Shown here piece after piece: positions 1 to 7,455 of a DNA stretch of 64,000 bases; positions within the stretch are counted from its first letter, which is position 1; each line of letters opens with the position of its first letter. The notes under the pieces are model-generated. The model saw nothing but the letters and a program-made list of their open reading frames with translations. It had not been told where the DNA came from and ran no database searches. The stretch covers positions 1 through 64,000 of the forward strand of contig NZ_CABFVA020000065.1 of assembly GCF_902143375.2 (NCBI RefSeq), read 5' to 3'. The stretch comes from Methylacidimicrobium tartarophylax. Lineage in GTDB: Bacteria > Verrucomicrobiota > Verrucomicrobiia > Methylacidiphilales > Methylacidiphilaceae. Made by a program: the position numbers and the translations under genes.

Positions 1-179
1 ACGGAATTCCGTGCCGCTTCTTTTTTCCTCCTATGCCCTTGCAGGCGAGCTCTCCTTCGCATTGCCTATCGGCCGGATTCCGCGTATCCTCCCTTGACGC
101 AAGGGAAGAGTCGCGATCGGTGACCTATAAATATTCTCCTTCGGCTTGCCGGACCCGGCGAGCGCACTGACGCGTCAAT

Positions 180-1424
180 ATGGCACTCGTGGTCCAGAAG
201 TATGGCGGGACGTCGGTCGGGGACGTCCCATGCATCGATCGGGTAGCCAGGCGCATTGCTCGTCGCCATGAGCGAGGAGACCAACTCGTCGTCGTCGTCT
301 CGGCGATGTCCGGAGTAACGGATTCCCTTTTACGATTGGCGCGTCAAGTCCATCCCGACCCGATGGGACGCGAGCTCGATCTCCTCCTGGCTACGGGGGA
401 ACAGACGACGACCGCTCTTCTTGCAATGGCCCTCCATGCGAAGAAGACCCGCGCCGTGCCCCTGACAGGAGCGCAAGCGGGGATCGTCACGGACGGATCG
501 CACACGCGCGCCCGCATTCTCAATATCGGTCCCAAAAAGATCCACCGCTTTCTCGACGAGGGAGCCGTCGTCGTCGTGGCGGGTTTCCAAGGGCAGGATC
601 TTCAGGGGAGCATTACGACTCTGGGACGGGGAGGATCCGACTTGACGGCGATCGCTTTGGCAGCCGTGCTCAAAGCCGATCTCTGCGAGATCTACACCGA
701 TGTCGACGGGGTCTACACGGCGGATCCCCGTATGGTTCCGAATGCCGCGAAGCTGGACGAGATCAGCTATGACGAGATGCTCGAAATGGCGGCATCGGGA
801 TCCAAGGTCATGCAGAGCCGCTCGGTCGAATTCGCGAAGAAGTTCCGGGTCGTCTTCGAAGTGCGATCGAGTTTTTCCGACGCCCAGGGAACGATTGTGA
901 AAGCAGAAACAAAATCGATGGAAGATGTCGTCGTTCGAGGGATCAGCCTCGAACGGAATCAAGCAAAACTGACCATTCCGGCGGTACCGGACCACCCCGG
1001 GGTGGCCGCCAAGATCTTTTCGTCGATCGCCGATCATGGCGTTTCGGTCGACATGATTGTGCAGAACGTTTCGGACCGGGGTCTGACGGATATTACCTTC
1101 ACGGTGAACCGGGACAGCCTCTCTCGAGCCCTGCGCATCATCGAGCCGGCCGCGCAGGAACTGCGGGCGGCTCCTCCTCGAGCGCAAGAGGGAGTCGCCA
1201 AGCTTTCCGTCGTCGGAATCGGGATGCGATCCCACAGCGGAGTCGCGGCACGCCTCTTTCAGGCTCTCGCCGATGCCGGGGTGAACGTCCAGATGATCTC
1301 CACGAGCGAGATCAAGATTTCCGTCGTAATCGACGAACAATCGGCGGAAAAAGCGGTTCGCACGGTGCACGAAGCCTTCGGCCTGGCGGGAGCGGCGCTG
1401 CCGGAGGCGAAAAAGGCCGGTTGA
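180..1424 (+). CDS. lysC: Aspartate kinase
   Basis: Phosphorylates L-aspartate, the first step to lysine, threonine, methionine and diaminopimelate. The 414-residue protein opens with the amino-acid-kinase signature KYGGTSVGD (residues 7-15), followed by a glycine-rich nucleotide-binding stretch (TTLGRGGSDLTA) and a DVDGVYTADPR segment near residues 178-188. The C-terminal ~150 residues hold two ACT-type regulatory domains (around 265-330 and 340-400; DHPGVAAKIFSSIADHGV and HSGVAARLFQALADAGV), so lysine/threonine feedback is likely. Length is normal for a monofunctional bacterial enzyme. The ATG start lies directly before the kinase motif. The 179 bases upstream hold no other gene and presumably the promoter. 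Confidence 0.96.
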   Translation: MALVVQKYGGTSVGDVPCIDRVARRIARRHERGDQLVVVVSAMSGVTDSLLRLARQVHPDPMGRELDLLLATGEQTTTALLAMALHAKKTRAVPLTGAQAGIVTDGSHTRARILNIGPKKIHRFLDEGAVVVVAGFQGQDLQGSITTLGRGGSDLTAIALAAVLKADLCEIYTDVDGVYTADPRMVPNAAKLDEISYDEMLEMAASGSKVMQSRSVEFAKKFRVVFEVRSSFSDAQGTIVKAETKSMEDVVVRGISLERNQAKLTIPAVPDHPGVAAKIFSSIADHGVSVDMIVQNVSDRGLTDITFTVNRDSLSRALRIIEPAAQELRAAPPRAQEGVAKLSVVGIGMRSHSGVAARLFQALADAGVNVQMISTSEIKISVVIDEQSAEKAVRTVHEAFGLAGAALPEAKKAG

Positions 1425-1469
1425 GCGTTTGGGACTAGGGGGTCGCAAAGCTCGAAGAACGTCGTTCGA

Positions 1470-2078
1470 TTACGGCGGCAATCGGTCGCGAAGCTCTTGA
1501 ACCTCTCCCTCAAAGCGGTTGACGGGTCTCCGCCGATGGATCTCTTCCAAAAGCGTTTTTGCGGGAGCGTACTGCTTCTGCCCGATCTCCAACCGGGCGA
1601 GGTTGATTTCCGCCACGAGTCGATACGGATCGGCCGACTGCTCGGCAATAACCGCGCGGTAGGAGCGGACGGCATCTTCCTGTTTCCCCTGCGCTTCCGC
1701 CGCTACTGCCGCTCCCAAAAGAGCAGCAGGCCGAAGGGGATGTTTCGGGAAGTAGTCAACGAAAAGCAGAAAACTCTTCGTCGCTTCGCCGTAGGCTCCT
1801 TCTTGAAACTGTCCGGAAGCGGTTTGAAGAAGCCAAAGGGCGCTCTGCGGCACGTCGCGGTGACGTTCAATCAACGTCAGACGCTCGGAGGCGTTCGACG
1901 TTCTGGCGTAGCTTGAGGCCACTTCCTCCCACCGCACCCGCCGCGCATGTTTCTGCCAAGCGAACGTCCCGATTGCGGCGGCGATGAGCCCTATCAACAG
2001 GAGAAGGGCGGCCAAGGGCAGGACACTCCCCCGATTGCCCGGATCCATCGGGGAAAAGGCAAGTCGCTCATTTGGCAT
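1470..2078 (-). CDS. Membrane-anchored tetratricopeptide (TPR_21/YfgM-like) protein
   Basis: About 202 residues from the preferred start (MPNERLAF). An upstream in-frame ATG at 2156 would add 26 residues without hydrophobic or TPR character. There is one N-terminal transmembrane helix (roughly residues 17-39, rich in L/I/A), then an extracytoplasmic helical repeat region with TPR-like units such as GQFQEGAYGEATKSFLLFVD and AEAQGKQEDAVRSYRAVI. The architecture (single anchor, then TPR) resembles YfgM-type proteins associated with the secretion translocon, but no partner gene is adjacent, so the role is only a family-level guess. It lies convergent to the aspartokinase gene and ends 45 bp from it. 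Confidence 0.75.
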   Translation of the reverse strand: MPNERLAFSPMDPGNRGSVLPLAALLLLIGLIAAAIGTFAWQKHARRVRWEEVASSYARTSNASERLTLIERHRDVPQSALWLLQTASGQFQEGAYGEATKSFLLFVDYFPKHPLRPAALLGAAVAAEAQGKQEDAVRSYRAVIAEQSADPYRLVAEINLARLEIGQKQYAPAKTLLEEIHRRRPVNRFEGEVQELRDRLPP

Positions 2079-2217
2079 GGCGATGCCTATGAAGCCCGGC
2101 CGGACTCCGCCTGACAAGCGCGAAGTTTCCGGCCGGCCGCTGACCCGAGAAGACATTCGAGTTGCGAAACACGGCTTCTCTGCCGCATAGTCGTATTTTC
2201 TGCCTCCATCGGGCGTT

Positions 2218-2289
2218 GCCGCTTTAGCTCAGAGGTAGAGCAACGCTTTCGTAAAGCGTGGGTCAAGGGTTCGAATCCCTTAAGCGGCT
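2218..2289 (+). tRNA. tRNA-Thr (anticodon CGT)
   Basis: Cloverleaf read by eye. Acceptor GCCGCTT pairs with AAGCGGC, the D-arm is GCTC/GAGC, the anticodon stem is ACGCT/AGCGT around loop TTCGTAA (anticodon CGT), and the T-arm is AAGGG-TTCGAAT-CCCTT. The discriminator is T. CCA is not encoded. A compositionally different accessory region begins right after its 3' end, a common integration position. Confidence 0.96.
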
Positions 2290-2444
2290 CCCAGATTCAA
2301 AGCGACTTACGGAAATAAATTCCTCTGGGTAGCGCAGCGTAACTCGCCTTATCACGCCATGCCTGCACCTTTCTTACGCTCTCCCGTAATCTCTATTCGT
2401 ACCGCTTAAGTCCATACGCAAACCGTATGCACGGCCAGGGGTAA

Positions 2445-2612
2445 GAACGGCACGGAACGCGAGAGAGAGAGCTTGGTGGATGCAAGCCTGACCTCTCGAC
2501 TTGGACCGTCACCGGCGACTGGCCAGAGCACGTGCCCGTCACCGACGCGGAGGTTGAGGTATTCGAGCAATGCTCCGATGACCTGTTCGATGAGCTGTTT
2601 GGGCAGTGCTGA
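2445..2612 (+). pseudogene. Gene fragment, C-terminal end of an unrecognised acidic protein
   Basis: An open stretch with no usable start codon ends at a TGA at 2610-2612. It reads as convincing protein near its end (TGDWPEHVPVTDAEVEVFEQ then CSDDLFDELFGQC), with acidic and aromatic spacing unlike a random reading. The preceding in-frame stop at 2442 leaves no room for a full gene. I do not recognise the family. It sits between tRNA-Thr and the Mrr-like gene and is best read as debris of a gene cut during integration or deletion. The remaining bases between 2290 and 2666 show no intact gene. Confidence 0.4.
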
Positions 2613-2666
2613 TAATTTGAGAGCGCGCCTGGCGCGCGATGGGAGTATCTTTGATGCAGGGGTGGC

Positions 2667-3584
2667 ATGAGCGGAATACCTGATTACCAATCCCTGATGC
2701 TTCCGCTACTTGAAGTCGTCGCCAAGGGCGAGACCTCTGTTCCACTCGCTGAAGCCGACATCTCGGCCCGATTTGGGCTGAGCCAAGCTGAACGCGAGGA
2801 GCTTTTGCCGAGTGGCAAGCAGCGCGTCCTGCACAACCGTTTGCACTGGGCGCAATTCTATCTAACTAAGGCCGGTTTCCTTGAGAGCCCACGCCGAGGC
2901 CGGTTTGTTTTAACCGTAACCGGACGAAAACTTCTTTCGAACCCGCCAGCGCGGCTTGATAAGCAGTTCCTGCTTACCGTCCCGGCTTTCCGTGAATTCT
3001 ACCACAACAATCAAGCAAAAGAAGCCACGGAAATAACGCTGCCGACTGCTCAGCCCACCTCAACACCAGATGAGGTCGTTGAAGCGGCTTACAGGGCGAC
3101 TCAAGCCGCACTTCGAGCTGAGCTTCTTGATCGTATTCTTCAAAACAGCCCTACATTTTTCGAGAGCCTTATTGTCGATCTATTGGTTGCGATGGGCTAC
3201 GGCGGATCACGTCGCAATGTGACGACACAGCTTGGCAGGAGCGGCGACGGTGGGGTCGACGGTGTTGTCAACGAGGACCTGCTCGGTCTTGATCGCGTCT
3301 ATGTCCAGGCCAAACGCTACGGACAAGGTTCGTCCGTCGGGCGGCCAGAGGTGCAGGCGTTCGTAGGAAGCTTGGTAGGTCTTGGCGCCAGCAAGGGGGT
3401 GTTCGTGACAACATCGACGTTCTCGGCCCAAGCGGTAGAGTTTGCTTCCCACATACCTCAACGTGTGATCCTGATCGACGGGAGACGGTTGACCGAGCTA
3501 ATGATCGAGCACTCTGTGGGCGTTCGATCGAATCGTGTGATCGAATTTAAGCGACTCGATGAAGACTTCTTCAGCGAGGAATGA
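2667..3584 (+). CDS. mrr: Mrr-type restriction endonuclease
   Basis: Predicted type IV-like restriction enzyme that would cleave modified DNA. Of 305 residues, about 1-100 form an Mrr_N winged-helix region (ISARFGLSQAEREELLPSGK; RLHWAQFYLTKAGFLESPRRG). Residues ~150-275 form the Mrr_cat PD-(D/E)xK nuclease: FFESLIVDLLVAMGYGG, the acidic GRSGDGGVDGVV motif, then the VYVQAKRY catalytic QxK motif and a GVFVTTSTFSAQA strand-helix. Length matches Escherichia coli Mrr (~304). The key Asp and Lys are present, so the gene looks intact. It has no accompanying methylase and its codon use is less GC-rich than its neighbours. Together with the adjacent recombinase fragment and tRNA-Thr, this suggests horizontal acquisition. 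Confidence 0.93.
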   Translation: MSGIPDYQSLMLPLLEVVAKGETSVPLAEADISARFGLSQAEREELLPSGKQRVLHNRLHWAQFYLTKAGFLESPRRGRFVLTVTGRKLLSNPPARLDKQFLLTVPAFREFYHNNQAKEATEITLPTAQPTSTPDEVVEAAYRATQAALRAELLDRILQNSPTFFESLIVDLLVAMGYGGSRRNVTTQLGRSGDGGVDGVVNEDLLGLDRVYVQAKRYGQGSSVGRPEVQAFVGSLVGLGASKGVFVTTSTFSAQAVEFASHIPQRVILIDGRRLTELMIEHSVGVRSNRVIEFKRLDEDFFSEE

Positions 3585-3591
3585 GCAAGCG

Positions 3592-3939
3592 ATGACCACG
3601 CCCTTGCGCGCCGCCCTTTACTTGCCCGTCTCGCTAGCGCGGCAGGCCGAGCACGATGTCTCTATCCGAGACCAGAAGCGCCAGGGCAAAACCTATTGCG
3701 CCTCGTGCGGCTACGAGCTGGTTGAAACTTATGTGGAGCCGGGGGCGGCGGCGACCAACGACCGTCGCCCCGAGTTTCAGCGCATGATCGATGCGGGCAC
3801 GTCGAAGCCCGCTTCCTTCGACGTGGTGATCGTCCACTCATTCAGCCGGTTCTTGCGCGAGCAAGCCAAGGCCAACGCCGAGCGCGCCCAGGGCATGCTT
3901 CAGCAGTCAAGCCGCCAAGCAGTCTGCTGCAGATGTTGA
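3592..3939 (+). pseudogene. Truncated serine recombinase (resolvase N-terminal domain)
   Basis: 115 residues matching only the resolvase catalytic domain: ALYLPVSLARQ with the expected active-site Ser, SIRDQKRQGKTYCASCGYEL, PEFQRMIDAG and FDVVIVHSFSRFLRE. A large serine recombinase should continue with a Recombinase domain and zinc ribbon for another 300-400 residues. Here the frame breaks off in an unrelated Cys-rich tail (QAVCCRC) and stops. The usual Y-x-R-V-S motif reads YLPVS, so the conserved Arg is replaced by Pro, a further sign of decay. An in-frame start at 3559 overlaps the end of mrr, but ATG 3592 fits the domain start. It is probably the relic of the enzyme that inserted the island. 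Confidence 0.85.
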
Positions 3940-4010
3940 CGCAAGTCCGCCAGGCCCGCGCGCCAGCCGATCTTCCCCTCCACCCACTCCGCACAGCGAA
4001 GAGCCGTTTT

Positions 4011-4808
4011 TTATTGGTGGAAGAACTCTCCGGGAGTGGGAGCGGCCAGGGCCTCTCCCGGCGCTCCGGTTAGAATCTCCAAGGAGGCGTCCTCGTCGCT
4101 GATGGCGTAGGTGGCCCAGGGAGGTTGAGCTTCGAAAGTCCAGGCTACGTCATAGACGCCAGGTTCGAGCTCGACGGTCGCCCCGAAAGTCTCCTCTCCG
4201 CTGCTCGGCAAGCCCACCTGACCGACGCTCCGGTCGAGAATCCGGTTGCCGTTTACGCGCAACGAGAATGACACCACGAATGTCCGGTTCCAGCGGCAGC
4301 GGGCACCGATGCTTGACCGACCAGCCTGCCGGACCGCCCATTTCGCCGACCCTGCAACGGCGGGCATGGCTCCGGCTCCTCTTACGGAGCGCCCGATGGC
4401 TCTGAGATCGAATCGAGGACCCGGCATCGGCCGGAGAGCGAGCGCGGCGGGATCCACCACCCAGGGCGCGTAAGGAGCGGGAGTAAGGGGGTCCTGCTGC
4501 TGTTGGTGGTATGCGCGGACTTCGATCATCCAGCCCGCCTGCCGTGCCGGTTGTCTCGCTTGCATCGGAGTAGAGGCTTGCGGCGTCGCGGAGGATTGGG
4601 ACGCCTGGAGTGGCACGAGCGCGCTCCGGGCCGCGGTGGCGTGTGCGCCGCCCGGATACTGCCGGAGGTAAATCTGGAGTTGGGAGACGGCTCCCTGGGA
4701 GGCCGATTGCCACAAGGCCGCCTCCTGGGGATCCTCCGCCTGGGCGGCCGACGGACACACGGTGATTATGGCGGCGGCGCATAAGAGCATTGTTTTAACG
4801 GCGTGCAT
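4011..4808 (-). CDS. Secreted protein with YLxxYPxG helical-repeat segment, last gene of the AAA+ operon
   Basis: 265 residues. The signal peptide occupies 1-24 (hydrophobic LLCAAAIITVC then a AQA/ED cleavage-like site). Residues ~27-65 (EAALWQSASQGAVSQLQIYL then RQYPGGAHATAAR) match the W-x-x-a...YLxxYPxGxxA pattern found in periplasmic TPR-like modules. A Pro/Gln-rich linker follows, then a C-terminal half of probable beta-strands (WNRTFVVSFSLRVNGNRIL; GATVELEPGVYDVAWTFEA) reminiscent of a ligand-binding or PA14-like sandwich, although I cannot assign a family. It begins 9 bp after the preceding membrane-protein gene and is probably co-transcribed with the AAA+ ATPase. Periplasmic or surface location is inferred. 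Confidence 0.7.
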   Translation of the reverse strand: MHAVKTMLLCAAAIITVCPSAAQAEDPQEAALWQSASQGAVSQLQIYLRQYPGGAHATAARSALVPLQASQSSATPQASTPMQARQPARQAGWMIEVRAYHQQQQDPLTPAPYAPWVVDPAALALRPMPGPRFDLRAIGRSVRGAGAMPAVAGSAKWAVRQAGRSSIGARCRWNRTFVVSFSLRVNGNRILDRSVGQVGLPSSGEETFGATVELEPGVYDVAWTFEAQPPWATYAISDEDASLEILTGAPGEALAAPTPGEFFHQ

Positions 4809-4817
4809 TTCGGTGAT

Positions 4818-5108
4818 TTAGTCGAAAGGCGAATGGTAGCCCCGATCCTCCTTTGGCACGCTCGGCGGCAGTGGCTGCTCCGGGCGGATCTTGATCGACT
4901 TGGCAGGAGGCGCGGGTGCGGGTGGCGTGGAGGCCTGCGAGCCGACCGTCGGCGAGGTGGAAGTCCCTACGTGGACCGGGTGGTGCGTCGATGCGAGGGC
5001 GACTCCGACGAGGACCGGAAACGCCAGGATCGCCAAACGGTACAGTCCGTCGGCGGCCCAGGCGGCGCGATGAAGGCCGAGCAGCCATTGCATGATACCT
5101 TGGTTCAT
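4818..5108 (-). CDS. Small single-pass membrane protein with Pro-rich extracytoplasmic tail
   Basis: 96 residues from MNQGIMQWLL. One transmembrane helix lies at about residues 21-41 (LYRLAILAFPVLVGVALAS). It is followed by a Thr/Pro-rich tail (STPPAPAPPAKSIKIRPEQP) that would project into the periplasm. The chosen ATG overlaps the TGA of the upstream 88-residue gene (ATGA at 5105-5108), a translational-coupling junction repeated at the other junctions of this operon. An ORF extending to 5207 adds only residues that overlap the neighbour. No family is recognised. The TonB/TolA-like anchor plus Pro-rich tail suggests a scaffold or linker role, which is inference. Confidence 0.65.
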   Translation of the reverse strand: MNQGIMQWLLGLHRAAWAADGLYRLAILAFPVLVGVALASTHHPVHVGTSTSPTVGSQASTPPAPAPPAKSIKIRPEQPLPPSVPKEDRGYHSPFD

Positions 5109-5371
5109 GTGGCGATCTCCTCGAGGTCCTGGATCCGTTCGACATAGGTCCTCCTTGGCGACAAGTCTCCTGGCGAAGGCGTCGCTGGTCGAATGTCGCT
5201 CATCCACGGCGGAAGATGTACCGCAGGATTGAAGGGCGAATCCGATAACGGGAAAAGCAGGTTGCCCAGGCCATATCCAGAGGGAGAACAGAGAGCGACA
5301 AACAGCATGAGCCAGGATTGTTGCGCAATGTTGCGGCGACGGTCGTCCAAATGTTTCCGTGCTTTCGTCAT
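5105..5371 (-). CDS. Small membrane protein of the AAA+ operon
   Basis: 88 residues. A basic N-terminus (TKARKHLDDRRRN) precedes a hydrophobic segment at about 18-42 (SWLMLFVALCSPSGYGLGNL), then a Pro-rich part and an acidic C-terminus (YVERIQDLEEIAT). Positive-inside logic puts the N-terminus in the cytoplasm, next to the ATPase. Its ATG overlaps the stop codon of the AAA+ gene (ATGA at 5368-5371) and its own stop overlaps the next start, so the genes are almost certainly translated together. No homologous family is recognised. Confidence 0.65.
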   Translation of the reverse strand: MTKARKHLDDRRRNIAQQSWLMLFVALCSPSGYGLGNLLFPLSDSPFNPAVHLPPWMSDIRPATPSPGDLSPRRTYVERIQDLEEIAT

Positions 5372-6483
5372 ATTTCGAGCGCTTCCTGGATATCGCTGTC
5401 GGTGACGGCTTGCAGGTCGCCTGAGGGATCGTTGGCGAGGCGGACGGCCTGCGCCTCGCGGATTCTCTCGACGAGGGTGCGGACTTCTCTGGCGTTCCCG
5501 AAGCCGGGATCGCGCGACCTTGACGTTAGCCAGTTTAGGATCATGGAGTCCATCCGAGCCTGGTCGCCGACGAAGCGTAGCTGCTCCTTCTTAAGCATCC
5601 TCTTGAGAATCTCCAGGAGCTCGTCGGCCGTGTAGGCCGGAAAGGGGATCGTCTTCGGGAACCGGGACGCTAAGCCCGGATTGGACGAAAGGAACTGACC
5701 TATCTGGGCGGGATAGCCAGCCACGATCACGACCAGCCGTTCCCGATAGTCCTCCATCGCCTTGAGAAGGGTGTCGATCGCCTCCTGGCCGAAGTCTCCC
5801 TGAACGGCCCTTCCCGCTGCCAGCGTGTAGGCCTCGTCGATGAAGAGGATCCCGCCCATCGCTTCGTTGATCCGGTCCTTGGTCTTCTGGGCGGTCTGGC
5901 CGATATACTCGGCGACCAGACCGCTCCGGTCGGTCTCGATCACGTGGCCGCGAGGCAAGACCCCGAGATCCCGGTAGATCGCTCCGAGGGTCCGGGCGAC
6001 GACCGTCTTGCCGACGCCGGGCGGTCCGGTGAAGACCATGTGCCTACTCACGGGCGAGACCGAGAGGCCGCTGGCCCGCCGGCGCTGCTCGACCTGGGCG
6101 CTCGCCATGATCTTGTTGAGCTCCCGTTTCACCGCCGCCAGGCCGACCATTCTGTCGAGCTCATCCAGCGCGCCTTGGGCGCTCAAACTGGATCCGACCG
6201 GATCCACGCGTAGTGGCCGGAATGTCGATCGCGGCCTGGGCGAGGGCGGAGGCTGGTAGGCGGGAGGCGTTCCCGGGTCCTGCGGATCCACGGAGGCCTC
6301 CGGGATCGGGTTGATCCTGGACTGGATGGTCGCCAGCCGCCAAGCGATCACCCCGACATCGCCGAGGAGCAAATACCAGACGAGATTCTGATCGACCGCG
6401 GAGATAACCGACCCGACCGCCGTAAGAACGAGCAGCCACAGGAAGACGGAGACCTTGCGCCGCTTTACGAGGTTTTGGATCAT
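5368..6483 (-). CDS. Membrane-anchored CbbX/SpoVK-type AAA+ ATPase
   Basis: 371 residues from MIQNLVKRRK. Two transmembrane helices lie at about 12-30 and 33-50, then a Pro-rich linker (60-90) and one AAA+ module. Visible motifs are Walker A GPPGVGKT (153-160), a pore-loop-like AEYIGQTAQKT (191-201), Walker B GGILFIDEAYT (210-220), the candidate arginine finger in LASRFP (271-276) and sensor 2 GNAREVRTL (329-337). This is the CbbX/SpoVK/EccA class of hexameric remodelling ATPase, so all catalytic parts are present. CbbX itself is soluble and linked to Rubisco; the membrane anchor and gene neighbours here differ. A longer ORF begins upstream at 6732, but ATG 6483 overlaps the stop of a small upstream ORF, as at the other junctions. 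Target and function are unknown. Confidence 0.85.
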   Translation of the reverse strand: MIQNLVKRRKVSVFLWLLVLTAVGSVISAVDQNLVWYLLLGDVGVIAWRLATIQSRINPIPEASVDPQDPGTPPAYQPPPSPRPRSTFRPLRVDPVGSSLSAQGALDELDRMVGLAAVKRELNKIMASAQVEQRRRASGLSVSPVSRHMVFTGPPGVGKTVVARTLGAIYRDLGVLPRGHVIETDRSGLVAEYIGQTAQKTKDRINEAMGGILFIDEAYTLAAGRAVQGDFGQEAIDTLLKAMEDYRERLVVIVAGYPAQIGQFLSSNPGLASRFPKTIPFPAYTADELLEILKRMLKKEQLRFVGDQARMDSMILNWLTSRSRDPGFGNAREVRTLVERIREAQAVRLANDPSGDLQAVTDSDIQEALEI

Positions 6484-6572
6484 CCGGTCTCTTTGGGCAC
6501 GAATGGTTCGTTCGCCTGTTCCATCTCCATGTCGTGCAGTCGGAACGAATGATGCGCCGATTCGGGCCGCAT
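6480..6572 (-). CDS. Possible 30-residue leader ORF of the AAA+ operon
   Basis: ATG at 6572 opens a 30-codon ORF (MRPESAHHSFRLHDMEMEQA then NEPFVPKETG). Its TGA at 6480-6482 overlaps the ATG of the AAA+ gene in the same ATGA arrangement seen at 5368 and 5105. A GGGGAG element lies upstream with a slightly long spacing. The frame stays open further upstream to a TTG at 6749. The repeated junction style is the only argument that it is translated; no homology is recognised. Confidence 0.35.
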   Translation of the reverse strand: MRPESAHHSFRLHDMEMEQANEPFVPKETG

Positions 6573-6781
6573 CAAGATGAGGCGCTCCCCACGCGTCCGA
6601 CCAATGGAAGCGGTTTTTAGACTGATATTTTGGGTGTCTTTTTTCCCTACTTTGAGGCGAGAAGAGCTGGAAGTACCAGCCGTTGCCAGTCTCCTCCCGG
6701 CTCGTTCTTGGGGTGTCTTTGCATAACTCCAAGGGTGTCCGAGAATCAAGCCCCTGATACAGTCGGCTCCCTAATGGAGAA

Positions 6782-6850
6782 TCAGAAGTAGTCGTCTACG
6801 CCCTCCTGGGCCTCGGGCAGGTTGCCGTAGTCCCGTAGGTAAATCGCCAT
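6782..6850 (-). pseudogene. Remnant of an IS3-family transposase (OrfB C-terminal region)
   Basis: A 22-codon piece reads MAIYLRDYGNLPEAQEGVDD then YF and a stop. It resembles the segment of IS3-family integrase-core proteins just before the RFYNxxRPHQ motif (typically YLRDY...EA..G...Y). The RPHQ part is missing and there is no intact upstream reading frame. It is debris, not a functional element. No terminal inverted repeats could be identified nearby. Confidence 0.45.
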
Positions 6851-7455
6851 TCCCCCCAAAGGATGCAGAACTCTTGTGCTGACTTATTGCTCGTAATACG
6901 AGACCACGCAGCGGGCAGGTGATTACGGGGCTCAACGAGAAGGGCGGAAAAGACAAAGCCGCGACTTCGATTGGAGCGCCGAGCAGAGCACCAAGCTCAG
7001 GGTCAATGCCGCCACGCTGAGGAAAGACCGTCAAGGAGTTGCTGCCGGATTTCGTCGAGCAAGCAACCGCGCAATACGGAGCGCAAATGGTGCATGGGGA
7101 GGAAGAGTGGCTTGCTTTCCCTGGTGCATGAGCCATGCTCAGGCGTTCGGAAAGCAGGGCGAGGTTGCAAGCGCGTTGGGGTTTCCTTTACGGTTGCGTT
7201 GAATCCCGTAACTGCCGCGAAAACCCATGTCGCCGCAGAAGTCGTGGAGGATGAGACGAGTCGGAAGGACTTCGTTTCCGCTGGTCGATCTCGGTTGCGA
7301 CGGGGTCGTCGGGAAGGAAAAGAAGACGCTGACGATGGTTCTCCTGCAGTCAAGAGCTGGCAGAGAGCGAGGGGGAAAGAAGGCCTTTTTGGGCCGCTCA
7401 GCGCAAAAGAGAACCTGTGCATCGAAATCCCGGAGTCGAGTCGGGTAGGAAGCAG
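6851..7455. other. Gene-poor region with degraded coding remnants
   Basis: About 600 bases without an intact gene between the IS remnant and nadK. On the + strand, 7021-7131 reads as a coding-like fragment without a start (KTVKELLPDFVEQATAQYGA, then QMVHGEEEWLAFPGA and a stop) that I cannot assign. Other long frames here lack protein-like composition. Presumably the nadK promoter lies toward the 3' end. The stretch closes the accessory region that starts at tRNA-Thr. Confidence 0.4.

Noticed and set aside
330-1448. Long minus-strand frame (372 codons) through the aspartokinase gene
   Set aside because: Antisense shadow of a clearly conserved gene; Arg/His-rich composition without any motif.
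2279-2410. Inverted 9-bp match CTTAAGCGG / CCGCTTAAG between the tRNA-Thr 3' end and position 2402, considered as an attachment site
   Set aside because: Attachment repeats flanking an integrated element should be direct, and 9 bp is short; kept only as a curiosity.
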